From JBGQOG01 sp052113705 (GTDB lineage: Bacteria; Pseudomonadota; Alphaproteobacteria; Rhodobacterales; Rhodobacteraceae), in the NCBI RefSeq assembly GCF_052113705.1, contig NZ_JBGQOG010000001.1:418944-482943 (forward strand): a DNA stretch of 64,000 bases, written 5' to 3'. The notes under the pieces are model-generated. The model made no database searches. It was not told where the DNA came from and saw only the letters and a list, made by a program, of their open reading frames with translations. This document shows positions 10,301 to 17,703 of this stretch, piece after piece (the stretch's first letter is position 1; every line of letters begins with the position of its first letter). Made by a program: the position numbers and the translations under genes.

Positions 10301-10769
10301 CACCGCCACTGCGGTCAGCCCCACCGATGCGGCCACCGTGCAGGCGGCGCTGAACGTGGCGCAGCCCGGCACGCCCCCTGCACCGCGCGTGCTGCCCGGG
10401 CCCACGGGCGAGTCGAACCGGCTGACCGCGCACGGCCGCGCCCCGGTGCTCTGCCTCGGGCCGGCCGCCGCCGCCGCCGCGCAGCAGGCGGCACAGGTCC
10501 GCGCGCTTGGCGGTGCGGCGGTTGAGGTGCCCGGCGCCCTGCCCGCTGCGAGCCTGACCACGCTCAGCGGTTTCTCCGGGGCGATCTGGTGGGGCAATGC
10601 CGAGACCGGACGGAGCTATGCACAGGCGCTGGCCGCCCGGCCGGGCCCGATCCTGCCGCTGATCGACCAGCCCGATCACGGCCATCTGTGGCACGAGCGG
10701 CACATCTGCATCGACACCACCGCCTCGGGCGGCAATGCCGATCTTCTGGCCACGGCAGGCGAGGCCTGA
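7323..10769 (+). CDS. putA: bifunctional proline dehydrogenase / delta-1-pyrroline-5-carboxylate dehydrogenase
   Basis: Oxidises proline to glutamate in two steps: FAD-dependent PRODH, then NAD-dependent aldehyde dehydrogenase. It is peripherally membrane-associated in the family. Of 1148 residues, the PRODH barrel lies at about 70-440 (ISIKLSALHPRYE, RLVKGAYWDAEVKRAQ, and a GMGERLHDIVL helix near its end). The ALDH domain lies at about 510-970 (ISPWNFPLAIFTGQ, FTGSTATA, IAETGG, catalytic Cys in AGQRCSALRC near residue 801). A C-terminal tail of about 150 residues is consistent with the ALDH-superfamily-like domain of type B PutA. There is no ribbon-helix-helix DNA-binding head, so it cannot self-repress, in keeping with separate regulators nearby. 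ATG 7323 has an AAGGAG site 6 bases upstream. Confidence 0.96.
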   Translation: MNPIWQAIETGTLQPEAPLLARLIDQAALDAATRARITAAGADLVRKIRADVRPGLMEVFLAEYGLSTDEGIALMCLAEALLRVPDAETMDALIEDKIAPSDWGKHLGKSASSLVNASTWALMLTGKVLDEAEPGVVGHLRNAVKRLGEPVIRVAVGRAMKEMGRQFVLGETIQGAMKRAEKREAEGYGYSYDMLGEAARTGADAVRYAKAYGDAIVAISKGCKTRDVRANPGISIKLSALHPRYEVAQEARVMAELVPVVTDLARAAAKAGMGFNIDAEEADRLTLSLKVIEAVLADSALAGWDGFGVVVQAYGRRAGAVLDWLHATAERLNRRIMVRLVKGAYWDAEVKRAQVLGLADFPVFTRKVSTDVSYIANARKLLGMTDRIYPQFATHNAHTVAAVLEMAGPALIEAQKFEFQRLHGMGERLHDIVLKDRGTRCRIYAPVGAHRDLLAYLVRRLLENGANSSFVNQIVDEDVAPEQVAACPLTTVEALADPVNPVLTRPAALFAPERVNSTGRDLTDAATLAAIDAARGAHATTLPEARPVLAGPVAPLPPAAVISPATGAVVGHVAAASPADIETALTHAARWEAPVAERARVLSRAADLYEAAEGEVYALLALEAGKTLADALGELREAVDFLRYYAAGAAGLTAPARGVFTCISPWNFPLAIFTGQIAAALAAGNGVLAKPAPQTPLIAALGVRLLHEAGVPLSALQLLPGAGEVGAALTSDPRVSGVAFTGSTATAQAIRRAMAETMAPTAPLIAETGGLNAMIVDSTALAEQAVRDILAASFQSAGQRCSALRCLYVQDDIAPHLTEMLYGAMDQLTLGDPWRLTTDVGPVIDATAQAGIRAHIDAARAEGRVLKEMHAPAQGHFIAPTVIQVGGIEDLEREIFGPVLHVARFRAKDLPKVVAAINATGYGLTFGLHTRIDNRVQEVTEALSIGNIYVNRNQIGAVVGSQPFGGEGLSGTGPKAGGPDYLTRFTVSAAPQITATAVSPTDAATVQAALNVAQPGTPPAPRVLPGPTGESNRLTAHGRAPVLCLGPAAAAAAQQAAQVRALGGAAVEVPGALPAASLTTLSGFSGAIWWGNAETGRSYAQALAARPGPILPLIDQPDHGHLWHERHICIDTTASGGNADLLATAGEA

Positions 10770-10793
10770 GAGGCGCCAGAGCGCAAATATCAG

Positions 10794-10829
10794 ACGCCGC
10801 GCGATGGTTTTCCGCCGCGCGGCGTTTGC
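10794..10829 (+). terminator. putA terminator
   Basis: A 10-base perfect GC stem (ACGCCGCGCG 10794-10803 with CGCGCGGCGT 10816-10825) and a 12-base loop starts 24 bases after the putA stop. Only a weak T-rich tail (TTGCTTT) follows. Confidence 0.55.
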
Positions 10830-10910
10830 TTTCGGGATTGCTGTTCCCTCCCCGAGGTTTGACCCGCGGGGATGCTTGACCTCCCCCGGCGGATCGGAAA
10901 AGCTGCCCGC

Positions 10911-11645
10911 ATGTTTCCCATTCGTGATCACAACCCCTCGAACAGCCCTGCCCCGGTGACACGGGGCCTTATCGCATTGAATATCCTGATGTATCTGCTG
11001 ACCGCTTCTTGGGCGGGGAACATGCAGGGGCTGTGGGAATGGGGCGCGCTCTATCCGGTGGCGGTGACGCAGGGCGTCTGGCTGCATGGCCTGATCACGC
11101 ATATGTTCCTGCATGCGGGGCTGATGCATCTGGCAGGAAACATGCTCTTTCTCTGGGTCTTTGGCGATAACCTTGAGGACATCCTCGGCCATCGCCGCTT
11201 TGCGCTCTTCTACCTCGCAGGCGGCTTGGCGGCGGCGGCGGCGCAGATCGCGGCAGGCCCGGAGAGCGGCGTGCCGATGGTGGGCGCCTCCGGCGCGATT
11301 GCCGCGGTCATGGGCGGCTATCTGCTCTTGTTTCCCAAGGCGCGGGTCGATGTGCTGTTCATTTTCGTGATCTTCTTCAAGATCTTCTCGATCCGTGCCT
11401 GGATCGTGCTCGGCTTTTGGTTCGGCGTGCAGATCTACTCCGGCGTCAGCACCCCGGGGGCGGCAGGTGGCGTCGCCTATTGGGCGCATGCGGGCGGTTT
11501 CCTCGCCGGTCTGGCGCTGGTCTGGCCGGTCTGGCAGGCCCGCGGCGGCCCCGCCTTCTGGCGCCGCACCCAAGGCCATCCGGCGCATCCGGGCACGGTC
11601 TATGCCGCCTCGTCCATCCCGATTGTCCCCCGGAGACGCCGCTGA
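10911..11645 (+). CDS. rhomboid-family intramembrane serine protease
   Basis: Polytopic membrane protein of 244 residues with about six transmembrane segments. It carries the rhomboid catalytic dyad: Ser127 in GASG (VGASGAIAAVMGGY) and His193 in YWAHAGGF. The HxxxN-type helix-2 motif is present as HLAGNMLFLWVFGDN. It would cleave within the membrane; the substrate is unknown. The ATG at 10911 (MFPIRDHNPS) matches the usual rhomboid start; the frame is open 13 codons further upstream. The stop overlaps the next gene's ATG (TGATG), suggesting coupled translation with the GFA-type protein. Confidence 0.9.
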   Translation: MFPIRDHNPSNSPAPVTRGLIALNILMYLLTASWAGNMQGLWEWGALYPVAVTQGVWLHGLITHMFLHAGLMHLAGNMLFLWVFGDNLEDILGHRRFALFYLAGGLAAAAAQIAAGPESGVPMVGASGAIAAVMGGYLLLFPKARVDVLFIFVIFFKIFSIRAWIVLGFWFGVQIYSGVSTPGAAGGVAYWAHAGGFLAGLALVWPVWQARGGPAFWRRTQGHPAHPGTVYAASSIPIVPRRRR

Positions 11646-12028
11646 TGCTGCCCGAGATCCGCACTCCGCATCCCTTTCGCTGCCATTGTGGCGCCGTGGA
11701 GGCAGAGGTCACCCTCAGCAACGCCCTCGCCACCGCCCGCCGATGCGATTGCAGCTTTTGCCGCCGCCGCGGCGCCGTGGCGGTCAGCGCCCCCTTGGAC
11801 GGGTTCCGCATCACCAAAGGGGCGGAGAACCTGACGCTCTACCAATTCGGCACCCGGACCGCCAAACATTGGTTTTGCAAGACCTGCGGCATCTACACAC
11901 ATCATCAGCGCCGGTCGAACCCCAATCAACTGGGCGTCAATGCCGCCTGCCTCGAGGGTGTGAACCCGCGCGATCTCGATCCCGTGCCCTGGGCCGACGG
12001 CGTCAATCACCCCAGCGACCGGACATGA
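11645..12028 (+). CDS. GFA/CENP-V-type zinc protein
   Basis: 127-residue protein with the GFA/CENP-V cysteine pattern: CHCGAVEAEV near the start, RRCDCSFCRRRGA in the middle, and FCKTCGIYTHH towards the end, enough to bind two zinc ions. The family is named for a disputed glutathione-dependent formaldehyde-activating activity, and the true function of most members is unknown. Translationally coupled to the upstream rhomboid gene by TGATG overlap. No local formaldehyde-oxidation genes support a role in that pathway. Confidence 0.88.
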   Translation: MLPEIRTPHPFRCHCGAVEAEVTLSNALATARRCDCSFCRRRGAVAVSAPLDGFRITKGAENLTLYQFGTRTAKHWFCKTCGIYTHHQRRSNPNQLGVNAACLEGVNPRDLDPVPWADGVNHPSDRT

Positions 12029-12054
12029 AAAAGGGGCGGAAACCCCACCCCTTT
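12028..12054 (-). terminator. terminator of the inositol monophosphatase gene
   Basis: Read on the minus strand, an AAAGGGG...CCCCTTT stem with inner GG/CC pairs ends in TTTTT. It lies 64 bases past the monophosphatase stop and immediately after the convergent GFA gene stop, so it may act in both directions. Confidence 0.6.
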
Positions 12055-12056
12055 GC

Positions 12057-12080
12057 CTGATCCAAAATATCCCGGGGGAA
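12057..12080 (-). repeat. partial copy of the GGATATTT/GAAGCAA intergenic repeat
   Basis: On the minus strand CCCCCGGGATATTTTGGATC matches the 5' half of the repeat family; the GAAGCAA half is degraded to CAGGCAA. Lies in the short gap between two convergent genes. Confidence 0.6.
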
Positions 12081-12117
12081 CGGCCAGAGGCCGTGGGGGC
12101 AGCGCCCCCTGCCTGCC

Positions 12118-12909
12118 CTATGCCGCTTCGCGCAAGATCTTGCACAAAGGCGCGAACAGCTCGCCATTCGCCGCGATGACCGAACCCGATTCCAGCATGT
12201 CACGGCCCTCACGCACCGGACCGACGAAACCACCGGCTTCCTTGACGAGCAACAGACCCGCCGCCATGTCCCAGGGCTTCAGCCCGCGTTCCCAATAGCC
12301 GTCAAAACGGCCCGCCGCGACATAGGCCAGATCCAGCGCCGCGGCACCATGGCTGCGCACGCCCGAACAGACCGGCATCACGCGGGCCAGATCCTGCAAG
12401 GTGGCAGGCAGCGTCGCCTTGCCCATATGCGGCACGCCGGTGCCCAGAATCGCATCGTTCAGGCTACGCCGCCCGGAGACCCGCAGGCGGGTGTCATTCA
12501 TGAAAGCGCCGCCGCCTTTTTCCGCCCAGAACATCTCGTCCTTGGCCGCATCGAAGACGACCGCCGAAACGATCTCGCCCTTGTGCTCCAGCGCGATCGA
12601 CACCGCCCAATGCGGCAGGCCGTGCAGGAAGTTGGTGGTGCCATCCAGCGGATCGACCAGCCAGCGACGGGTCGGGTCTTCGCCCGCCTCTTCGCCGGTT
12701 TCTTCGCCGACCCAGCCATAGGAGGGACGCGCGGCGCGCAGCTCTTCCTTGATCGAACGCTCCGCCTCGCGGTCGGCGCGGGTCACGAAGTCGCCCGGCC
12801 CTTTCGAGGAGACCTGAAGGTTCTCGACCTCGCGGAAGTCTTTCACGAGGGCGCGGCCTGCCTTACGGGCGGCCTTGATCATCAGGTTGAGGTTCGCACT
12901 GCCTTGCAT
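12118..12909 (-). CDS. suhB: inositol monophosphatase family protein (SuhB/CysQ superfamily)
   Basis: Mg-dependent, Li-sensitive phosphatase fold, 263 residues. Metal-binding motifs are WVGEETGEE (first Glu), WLVDPLDGTTNFLHGLPHW (Asp-Pro-Leu-Asp-Gly-Thr), and the C-terminal WDMAAGLLLVKEAGG. The likely substrate is inositol-1-phosphate or a related sugar phosphate; SuhB homologues also influence rRNA transcription in E. coli. The start at 12909 (MQGSANLNLMIKAARKAG) is the first position with family similarity; the frame stays open upstream as low-complexity sequence. It is not next to the inositol transport genes at 29-34 kb. Confidence 0.92.
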   Translation of the reverse strand: MQGSANLNLMIKAARKAGRALVKDFREVENLQVSSKGPGDFVTRADREAERSIKEELRAARPSYGWVGEETGEEAGEDPTRRWLVDPLDGTTNFLHGLPHWAVSIALEHKGEIVSAVVFDAAKDEMFWAEKGGGAFMNDTRLRVSGRRSLNDAILGTGVPHMGKATLPATLQDLARVMPVCSGVRSHGAAALDLAYVAAGRFDGYWERGLKPWDMAAGLLLVKEAGGFVGPVREGRDMLESGSVIAANGELFAPLCKILREAA

Positions 12910-13087
12910 CGCTGGGCTCCTTACATCAAGCGCTGCCCATACACGGGGCCGAACAGGAATCCAAGGGCTTTGGCGCGACAAGGCAAACGCGACGAGAGAC
13001 GCGGGCGCGCGCGGGGGCGGATGTTCGGCACGGGGGGCCGTCTGCCCCCCGGCGTCCCCGCCCCCCTCGATGGGGGGCTGGGACGCT

Positions 13088-13117
13088 CCCCCCGAGGATA
13101 TTTTCACCGAAGCAAGA
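13088..13117 (+). repeat. copy of the GGATATTT/GAAGCAA intergenic repeat
   Basis: CCCCCCGAGGATATTTT, a short variable stretch, then CGAAGCAA, directly abutting the stop codon of the metR gene on the opposite strand. Same family as the copies near 3.0, 28.7 and 63.9 kb. Confidence 0.7.
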
Positions 13118-14023
13118 TCAGGCGCGTTGCAGCTTGACCGGCTCGGTGCGCGCAAGGCGCAGGAAATGCGCCATATAGGGTTGTGTGGCGTCTTCCTCGC
13201 GCGTGGCAGCGTAGAGGCGTTTGGTCAGGCCACGCTCGGTGACCGGACGGGTGATGTAATCGGGCTGGTATTTCACCTCGCGCAGCACCCAATCGGGCAG
13301 CACCGCCACCCCGCGCCCCGAGGCGACCAGCATCAGGATCACCGCGGTCAGTTCAACCTGCCGGTGACCTTTCGGCTCGACCTTCGCGGGCGTCAGCAAT
13401 TCGGAGAAGATGTCCAGCCGTGAGCGGTCCACCGGATAGGTGATCAGCGTCTGGTCGCGGAAATCTTCCGGCACCACAAAGGCCTTTTGCGCCAGCGGGC
13501 TGGTGGAGGCGGCCACAAAGGTCGGGGCGTAGTCAAAGAGCGGGTTGAAAATCACCCCGTCCAGCGCCTCGGGATCCGAGGAGATCACCAGATCCACCTC
13601 TTCGCGCACCAGCGCAGGCAGCGCGCCAAAGGCAAGGCCGGGGCGGATGTCGACATCGACGTCCGGCCAGGCGCGGCGAAACTGTTCCAGCACCGGGAAC
13701 AGCCAGTCAAAACAGGCGTGGCATTCGATGGCGATGTGCAGGCGACCCGCGCGGCCGGTGCGCAGGGCCTGAAACTCGGCCTCCAGCGATTCGATTTCGG
13801 GCAGGATGCGTTCGGCCAAACGCAGCAGTTTCATCCCCGCGGCCGAAAGCTTCAGCGGTTTTGAGCGCCGCGCGAACAGCTCAACCCCCGCCTGATCCTC
13901 TAACCCCTTGACCTGATGCGACAAAGCGCTTTGCGTGATGTGCATCTGATCGGCCGCACGCGCCAATCCGCCCGCATCATGGATCGCCTTGATCGTCCGC
14001 AGATGCCGCAATTCGAGGTTCAT
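13118..14023 (-). CDS. metR: LysR-family regulator, MetR-like
   Basis: 301-residue LysR regulator with an N-terminal winged HTH (about 1-60, LRHLRTIKAIHDAGGLARAADQMHITQSALSHQVKGLED) and a two-lobe effector domain. E. coli MetR uses homocysteine as co-effector to control metE, metF and metH. The identification rests on similarity plus divergence from metF with a perfect MetR box in the 92-base gap. Start 14023 (MNLELRHLR) was chosen because the next upstream in-frame ATG (14071) would place the box inside the coding region. Confidence 0.9.
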   Translation of the reverse strand: MNLELRHLRTIKAIHDAGGLARAADQMHITQSALSHQVKGLEDQAGVELFARRSKPLKLSAAGMKLLRLAERILPEIESLEAEFQALRTGRAGRLHIAIECHACFDWLFPVLEQFRRAWPDVDVDIRPGLAFGALPALVREEVDLVISSDPEALDGVIFNPLFDYAPTFVAASTSPLAQKAFVVPEDFRDQTLITYPVDRSRLDIFSELLTPAKVEPKGHRQVELTAVILMLVASGRGVAVLPDWVLREVKYQPDYITRPVTERGLTKRLYAATREEDATQPYMAHFLRLARTEPVKLQRA

Positions 14024-14057
14024 TATGTGGCCAGCCTCATGTTCATGATGAAGATTA

Positions 14058-14070
14058 TGAATTTGTTTCA
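14058..14070. promoter_or_regulatory. MetR box between metR and metF
   Basis: TGAA-TTTGT-TTCA, an exact match to the MetR consensus TGAA-N5-TTCA, 46 bases before the metF ATG and 35 before the metR start. A related palindrome, TTCATGATGAA, lies at 14042-14052 and may be a second half-operator. Confidence 0.8.
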
Positions 14071-14115
14071 CATGACGAGATATGAGACAAGGTGCTTGTA
14101 AACAGGAGTACCGCC

Positions 14116-14982
14116 ATGACCACGCCGCGCATCAGCTTTGAATTCTTCCCGCCGCAAACGCTGGATGCCTCGTTCCGGCTGTGGGAAACCGCGCAGGTTC
14201 TGGCACCGCTGAAGCCCAGCTTTGTCTCGGTCACCTATGGCGCGGGTGGCACCACCCGCAAGCTGACGCATGAGGCGGTCACCACCATCGGCAAGAATTA
14301 TGGGCTGAATGTGGCGGCGCATCTGACCTGCGTTGAAGCGACCCGGGCGGAAACCCTTGAGATCGCAAAGTCCTATTCCGACGCGGGCGTCACCGAGATT
14401 GTCGCGCTGCGCGGCGATGCGCCGAAGGGCGCCGAGCGTTTCACCCCGCATCCGGAGGGCTTTGCCTCGTCGGTCGAGCTGATCGAGGCGCTGGCCGACA
14501 CCGGGAAATTCAAACTGCGCGTCGGCGCCTATCCCGAGCCGCATCCCGATGCCGCCGACACTCTGGCTGATGTGCGCTGGCTGAAGGCCAAGATCGACGC
14601 GGGCGCCAGCAGCGCGATCACCCAGTTCTTCTTTGAGGCAGAGACCTTCTTCCGCTTCCGCGATGCCTGTGAAAAGGCGGGCATCACCGCGCCGATCATT
14701 CCGGGCATCCTGCCGGTCCAGAGCTGGGAGGGCACCAAGCGCTTTGCCGCCCGCTGTGGCACCAAGGTTCCGGCCTGGGTGGAGGAGGCGTTCACCGCTG
14801 CCAAGCGCGACGGGCGCGAAGAGCTGCTGGCCACCGCGCTCTGCACCGAGCTATGCGATACGCTGATCCAGGGCGGGGTGGAGGATCTGCATTTCTACAC
14901 GCTGAACCGTCCGGGCTTGACCCGTGATGTCTGCCACGCCTTGGGCGTCACCCCGGATGCCGTGCTGGAAAAGGTCGCCTGA
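14116..14982 (+). CDS. metF: 5,10-methylenetetrahydrofolate reductase
   Basis: FAD enzyme that reduces 5,10-methylene-THF to 5-methyl-THF, the methyl donor for methionine synthesis. It has 288 residues in a TIM barrel. Family landmarks are ISFEFFPPQT (the catalytic Glu region at the start), the folate/FAD stretch SVTYGAGGTTR, HLTCVEATR, and PGILPVQSW near residue 197. ATG 14116 has AGGAG 7 bases upstream. Divergent from metR and preceded by a perfect MetR box. Confidence 0.95.
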   Translation: MTTPRISFEFFPPQTLDASFRLWETAQVLAPLKPSFVSVTYGAGGTTRKLTHEAVTTIGKNYGLNVAAHLTCVEATRAETLEIAKSYSDAGVTEIVALRGDAPKGAERFTPHPEGFASSVELIEALADTGKFKLRVGAYPEPHPDAADTLADVRWLKAKIDAGASSAITQFFFEAETFFRFRDACEKAGITAPIIPGILPVQSWEGTKRFAARCGTKVPAWVEEAFTAAKRDGREELLATALCTELCDTLIQGGVEDLHFYTLNRPGLTRDVCHALGVTPDAVLEKVA

Positions 14983-15021
14983 ACCTCGACGCAAGGCACC
15001 GCCAAAGCCGCGCCGCCCCGG

Positions 15022-16188
15022 TCACGCCGCGGGCGGCGCGTTGCTGTCGGGGCGATGCACCACGTCTTGGGCGACCGCAACCGGCTGTGCCTCCGGCACG
15101 GGAGAGGCTGAACGGCGCAGGCGGGCCGCCAGTTGCGGCAGAATGATCGTGCGCCAGTTGCGCCGCGCCCCGATGGCAGTTTCATGCAGCCGCTCGGACG
15201 GGTCGCGGCCCACCACACGCGGGGCGCGCAGCAAAAACATCTTGCCCCAGGCGCGCCAGCTGCCGATGCTCGGCGCCGCCGGATCGCAGGGATAAAGGAG
15301 CCGCCAATCGAGCGGCAGCGCCACATCACGCGCCTCCAGATGTTCGATCATCCAGACCAGCGGGATATTCGCCAACGGGCGTGCCGCCTCAAAATCGGCC
15401 AGCTGGCCGCCAATGTCAGGATGCGTGCCGCGGAACCAGACCTGTTCGACCCGTCCCGGCGGGCTGCCGCTGCTGTCCCAGATCACCGGTTCAAAGGCCG
15501 AACGGGTCTCATCAATCGCCAAGGCCTGCGCGCCGAATTTGACCGACGGGCCAAGGCGCTGATCGTGAAACCGCGTTTGGCGTTCGTTCATCATCCAGAT
15601 GACCGGCAGGCGCAGGCCAATCGCGCTGACCGTGTCAAACACCCCCACCATCTCAATCTCCGCCGCCTCATGGCAAAATCGGCGGCGGAACGCGGCGGAA
15701 GGCGCGCGCTCGCCTGCATTGACATAATAGCGCCAGGCAAGGCGGATGTTGCGCTCGGTCGCGGCCTCGGCCCGCACCAGGCCCACCCGGTCGATCAGCC
15801 CGGCGAGCGAGCGGGCGGCAAAGGCGCCGCGCGAATAGCCCAGCAGAAAGATCCGGTCACCGGGGCGATAGCGGGTGGCCAGCCAGCCATAGGCGCGGCG
15901 GATCTGCCGGTCCACGCCCCAGCCCAGCACCGCGTCGGAAAAATCGCGCCATTCGCGCCATTCCAGCCCCTTGCCGTAATAGACCGAGGCGCGCGGCCCG
16001 ATGGCCCGCAACAGATCGTGCAGGATCCCGATATTGGTTTTGGTCCCCGGGGCGAGCGAGGCCATCGTGCCGTCCAGCAAGATGATGTGATCGGTGGCAC
16101 CCCTTTGGCGGCGGGCCTGCGGTTGCGGCTGCGGGACCGGTTCAGCCCCGTGCAGCAACTGGGCCAGCCGCGACATCAGCGCCCGCAT
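15022..16188 (-). CDS. DUF2235 alpha/beta-hydrolase, predicted phospholipase-like
   Basis: 388-residue protein with the DUF2235 fold, the family that includes type VI secretion phospholipase effectors of the Tle1 group and many stand-alone cytosolic proteins. The nucleophile elbow is G117-Y-S119-R-G. A strand start DHIILLDGTM (33-42) and a later Asp in GVFDTVSA supply catalytic-triad candidates; a His occurs in FRGTHPDIGG. There is no signal peptide, no membrane segment, and no VgrG, PAAR or immunity-like partner beside it, so a secreted-effector role is unsupported. ATG 16188 is used; ATG 16176 is possible. Confidence 0.82.
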   Translation of the reverse strand: MRALMSRLAQLLHGAEPVPQPQPQARRQRGATDHIILLDGTMASLAPGTKTNIGILHDLLRAIGPRASVYYGKGLEWREWRDFSDAVLGWGVDRQIRRAYGWLATRYRPGDRIFLLGYSRGAFAARSLAGLIDRVGLVRAEAATERNIRLAWRYYVNAGERAPSAAFRRRFCHEAAEIEMVGVFDTVSAIGLRLPVIWMMNERQTRFHDQRLGPSVKFGAQALAIDETRSAFEPVIWDSSGSPPGRVEQVWFRGTHPDIGGQLADFEAARPLANIPLVWMIEHLEARDVALPLDWRLLYPCDPAAPSIGSWRAWGKMFLLRAPRVVGRDPSERLHETAIGARRNWRTIILPQLAARLRRSASPVPEAQPVAVAQDVVHRPDSNAPPAA

Positions 16189-16302
16189 GGGATCTGCCTT
16201 TTCGCTTCAGGGCCAGAGGATCTGCGCATGACTGCCGCCTTAACCAAAAACGCTTCCGGCCAGCATAGGGCAGAGCGCTTGAGATAAAGTTGACATCTGC
16301 GT

Positions 16303-16335
16303 GCGCCGCGCACAACCGGCGCGGCGCGGGTTTTT
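16303..16335. other. GC hairpin with T-tract next to the ornithine decarboxylase 3' end
   Basis: Perfect 8-base stem GCGCCGCG/CGCGGCGC (16303-16310 with 16320-16327), then GGG and TTTTT on the plus strand, just downstream of the decarboxylase stop on the minus strand. The T-tract faces the wrong way for the minus-strand gene, so it may be a 3'-end stabiliser or a terminator for antisense transcripts. Confidence 0.4.
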
Positions 16336-16337
16336 GC

Positions 16338-17483
16338 TCAGACGCGCAGTGACATCGCCGTGGAGATTGTCATTTCGCCAAAACCGTTGAAACGGGTGTT
16401 GGTCGCGGTGGAATAGGCGCCCATGCCGTGAAAGACCAGATAGTCCCCCTCGGCCAGATCATCGGGCAAGGCCACTTCGCCCGGCAAACGGTCCACCGAG
16501 TCGCAGGTGGGGCCAAAGATGATCCGTTCGATCGCCGGGCCGCTGCGGCGCAGCCCCTCGGGCGAGATCACCTCGATCCGGTTGATATTGCCGATCATCG
16601 GCAATTCGGTCAGCCCGCCATAGATCCCGTCATTGAGAAACACATGCAGCCCGTCGCGCACCGCCTTCACCCGGGTGGCCAGCGTGAAGGCTTCGGCCAC
16701 GAGGCCACGGCCCGGCTCGCAGATCAGCGCGGGGCGGGTGGCGCCGAAGGCTTCGGTCGTCACCCGGTCGATCAGCGCGAAAATCGCCTCCAGCTCAGGC
16801 GTCACGTCGCGCAGACGGTGTGAGGGGAAACCGCCGCCGACATTCAGCCGCACGGCCTGCACCCCGGCCTGCGCACAAATCCCGGCGCCCGCGCGGATGT
16901 AGCTGTCCCAGGCCATGGGATCGACGCATTGCGTGCCGGGGTGGAAGGTCAGCGAGGGGATGAACCCCGCCGCCGCCACCTGCGCCAGCAGCTCGGCCGC
17001 CAGCTCCACCGTCGCGCCAAATTTCGCGCCGAAATTATAGGCCGCCCCTGCCACCGGCAGTTTGTAGCGCACGGCAATCTCGCAGCCCTCGGCGGGCACC
17101 AGCTCGATCAGCTTGACCAGTTCCGAGCGGCTGTCGACCGACCAGGACTTCACCCCCCGCTCCACACCATGCGCAATCTCGCGGCGCGAGCGGACGGGGT
17201 TGTTGTAATGCAGCGCGGCGGTCGGCGAGAGGCGGCGCACCATGTCGATTTCGGCGGGCGAGGCCACGTCAAAGCCTTTGACCCCGGCGGCCACCAGATT
17301 CTGGATGACCATCTCATCCGGGTTCGATTTCACCGCATAGGTGACCATGCCGGGAAAGCCATCGATAAAGCGGCGCGCCGTTGCCTGCAGAACATGCGGG
17401 GCAAAGAACATGACCGGATTGTCGGGGTGCTGGGTGCGCAGCAGTTCAGCGGGCTCTGCCCAGATCGTTTTCGAGAGTCCCAT
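16338..17483 (-). CDS. ornithine (lysine) decarboxylase, fold-type III
   Basis: PLP-dependent decarboxylase of the eukaryotic-like alanine racemase fold, 381 residues. It makes putrescine from ornithine, and some alphaproteobacterial homologues also make cadaverine from lysine. Lys52 in TYAVKSN forms the Schiff base. FHPGTQC and the Gly-rich NVGGGFP loop contact the cofactor, and Cys in FGPTCDSVD near residue 328 is the catalytic cysteine brought in from the partner subunit. Divergent from an AsnC-type gene across a 220-base gap. It shares the ornithine pool with the arginase/ocd genes 11 kb away. Confidence 0.92.
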   Translation of the reverse strand: MGLSKTIWAEPAELLRTQHPDNPVMFFAPHVLQATARRFIDGFPGMVTYAVKSNPDEMVIQNLVAAGVKGFDVASPAEIDMVRRLSPTAALHYNNPVRSRREIAHGVERGVKSWSVDSRSELVKLIELVPAEGCEIAVRYKLPVAGAAYNFGAKFGATVELAAELLAQVAAAGFIPSLTFHPGTQCVDPMAWDSYIRAGAGICAQAGVQAVRLNVGGGFPSHRLRDVTPELEAIFALIDRVTTEAFGATRPALICEPGRGLVAEAFTLATRVKAVRDGLHVFLNDGIYGGLTELPMIGNINRIEVISPEGLRRSGPAIERIIFGPTCDSVDRLPGEVALPDDLAEGDYLVFHGMGAYSTATNTRFNGFGEMTISTAMSLRV

Positions 17484-17703
17484 CGGCGTTTTCCTTCTGC
17501 CAACAAGACGCAGCCACCTCTTACCCCGGCTCGACGGGTCGGGAGACGCTTACGCGGTCCATCCAACCAGGCCAGGTGCGTATGAGCCGCCCTTTTCCTG
17601 AAAACTCAGTCTGCGCGATATGGGGCACATTTTCACCGATCAAAAGACTATATTTGTAGCGTAGTGTCGTTATAATGCCGAAATAATCGGTCAAAACGGC
17701 GGT

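Noticed and set aside
7209..11588. Very long minus-strand open frame opposite putA and the rhomboid gene
   Set aside because: It mirrors well-supported genes, has a Gly/Arg/His-rich shadow composition without any domain, and is a common by-product of high GC third positions.
12910..13155. Longer N-terminus of the monophosphatase
   Set aside because: The additional 82 codons are Pro/Arg/Ser-rich, have no family similarity and run into the intergenic repeat near the metR stop.
15022..16188. Type VI secretion effector locus
   Set aside because: The DUF2235 protein has no VgrG, PAAR, adaptor or immunity-type neighbour; adjacent genes are metF and ornithine decarboxylase.
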